Assembly: GCA_903864435.1 (NCBI GenBank)
Contig: CAIPFY010000035.1
Span: 1 to 42,845 of the forward strand
Source of the DNA: an uncultured Chloroflexota bacterium
Lineage (GTDB): Bacteria > Chloroflexota > Anaerolineae > Aggregatilineales > Phototrophicaceae
DNA: 42,845 bases
Reading direction: 5' to 3'
In this document: positions 41,900 to 42,845 of the stretch, one piece after another
How positions within the stretch are numbered: the stretch's first letter is position 1
Layout: every line of letters begins with the position of its first letter
The notes under the pieces: generated by a model
The model's input: the letters and a program-made list of their open reading frames with translations, nothing else
Databases searched by the model: none
Told to the model about the DNA's origin: nothing
Position numbers and translations under genes: made by a program

Positions 41900-42845
41900 A
41901 TGGTCACAAAAGAGTCCATTTTGGCGGCAGTCGAAGCGCAGCAGATTCGCTTTATTGATCTGTGGTTCACCGACATCACCGGTATGGTCAAAAGCGTGAC
42001 CATGCCTAGCGCCGAACTGGAAGATGTGATTGACAGCGGCACACATTTCGATGGCTCGTCTATCGAAGGATTCGCCCGTGTAGCCGAGAGCGATATGATT
42101 CTGATTCCTGACCTCGACACGTTTGTGGTGTTGCCGTGGGAAGCAGCCGAGGAACGCACCGCCCGCCTGATTTGCAACGTGCATACGCTCAACGGGGAGC
42201 CGTTCATTGGCGACCCGCGCAATGTGCTGATTCGCACGCTCAAGCAGGCCGAGGAGATGGGATTTAACTACAAAACGGGGATGGAACTGGAATTTTTCCT
42301 GTTTCGCGCCGGAATGCCGCTGACCCCGCAGGATAACGCCAGCTACTTCGATATGTCTATGGATTTCGCCCAGTCCATGCGTCGCAAGATGGTGGCGACG
42401 CTGGCGAGTATGAATATCGCAGTGGATTCGACTCATCATGAGATTGGTTCCGGTCAGCACGAGATTGATTTCAAATACGATCATGCGCTGGCTTCGGCGG
42501 ACAAGGTGTTGACGGCGCGGGTGGCGCTGAAAGCAGTAGCAACCCGCCACCAACTGCACTGTACGTTCATGCCGCGACCGGATGCTGGCTTGCCGGGATC
42601 AGGAATGCACACGCATCAAAGCCTGCATGATTCGCGGACAGATGCCAATGTGTTCGCTGAACTTTCGGACGAAAATGGCCTATCCCCGCTGGCGCGTCAT
42701 TTTCTGGCGGGACAACTGGCTCATGCGCGGGCGATGTGCGCGGTGCTGGCGCCGCTGGTGAACTCGTACAAGCGGTTGGGGACGAGCTTTGAAGCGCCGG
42801 TCTATGTGACGTGGGCGCATATCAATCGTTCGGCGCTGATTCGAG
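41900..42845 (+). CDS. Glutamine synthetase, type I family, 3' end beyond the window
   Basis: The frame is open from ATG 41900 to the window end (315 codons). GAGGG lies just before the start. Conserved segments: FTDITGMVKSVTMP, DGSSIEGFARV, metal-binding MELEFFLF, the HHEIGSGQHEIDF glutamate site, HCTFMPRPDAGLPGSGMHTHQSL with the ammonium and metal residues, and VNSYKRLGTSFEAPVY near the end. It matches the shorter GlnA type (about 440-450 aa) found in Firmicutes and archaea. Glutamine made here is the nitrogen donor for TrpG upstream, but its own promoter seems separate. A GlnA-like amide ligase cannot be excluded. Confidence 0.85.
   Translation, partial: MVTKESILAAVEAQQIRFIDLWFTDITGMVKSVTMPSAELEDVIDSGTHFDGSSIEGFARVAESDMILIPDLDTFVVLPWEAAEERTARLICNVHTLNGEPFIGDPRNVLIRTLKQAEEMGFNYKTGMELEFFLFRAGMPLTPQDNASYFDMSMDFAQSMRRKMVATLASMNIAVDSTHHEIGSGQHEIDFKYDHALASADKVLTARVALKAVATRHQLHCTFMPRPDAGLPGSGMHTHQSLHDSRTDANVFAELSDENGLSPLARHFLAGQLAHARAMCAVLAPLVNSYKRLGTSFEAPVYVTWAHINRSALIR

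Overview
The window is a GC-rich bacterial chromosome segment, most likely from a member of the Chloroflexota (Anaerolineae-like). That placement is inferred from the gene mix: a class I-type HMG-CoA reductase, LysM and SH3b envelope proteins with Pro/Thr-rich linkers, a T-box in front of trp genes, and an AroH-type chorismate mutase. No rRNA, tRNA, insertion sequence, CRISPR array or prophage was seen.

Region 1 (1-9.9 kb) is a loose set of housekeeping and envelope genes: a dynamin-like GTPase (5' end missing), HMG-CoA reductase, an MgtC/SapB membrane protein, a class II histone-deacetylase-like hydrolase, an AAA+ ATPase, a LysM protein, a two-gene unit of a small membrane protein plus a GT39-like membrane glycosyltransferase, and a DUF4870 protein. 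Several units end in clear intrinsic terminators.

Region 2 (9.9-24 kb) holds aspS, an aquaporin, an LCP-family (LytR-type) protein, a LipM-like octanoyl/lipoyl transferase, a tyrosine-recombinase-like protein that lacks its catalytic residues, then a minus-strand operon polX - SH3b protein - ligA - rlmI, and a secreted tripeptidyl-aminopeptidase-like hydrolase. Between the aquaporin and LCP genes lies about 380 bp with no convincing gene and a very strong terminator pointing the 'wrong' way, so an unannotated plus-strand RNA is possible there.

Region 3 (23.8-41.8 kb) is the core: one near-continuous plus-strand block encoding all seven tryptophan proteins (trpE, G, D, C, F, B, A), then chorismate mutase, all seven shikimate-pathway enzymes (aroF, B, Q, E, K, A, C) and prephenate dehydrogenase. 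This covers the route from erythrose-4-phosphate plus phosphoenolpyruvate to tryptophan and to 4-hydroxyphenylpyruvate. Passenger genes sit among the trp genes: a histidine-phosphatase-like protein with Pro in place of the nucleophilic His, two NUDIX hydrolases, a GNAT acetyltransferase and a nucleotide-sugar-transferase-like protein.

The block has two different amino-acid sensors. The trp half starts with a consensus promoter and a T-box leader whose specifier codon reads as TGG (Trp). The aro half starts with a promoter, a short leader ORF carrying five consecutive Tyr codons followed by a Phe codon, and an intrinsic terminator just before aroH. This is the layout of ribosome-mediated attenuation and is the most interesting signal in the window. 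The window closes inside a glutamine synthetase gene, whose product could supply the glutamine used by TrpG.
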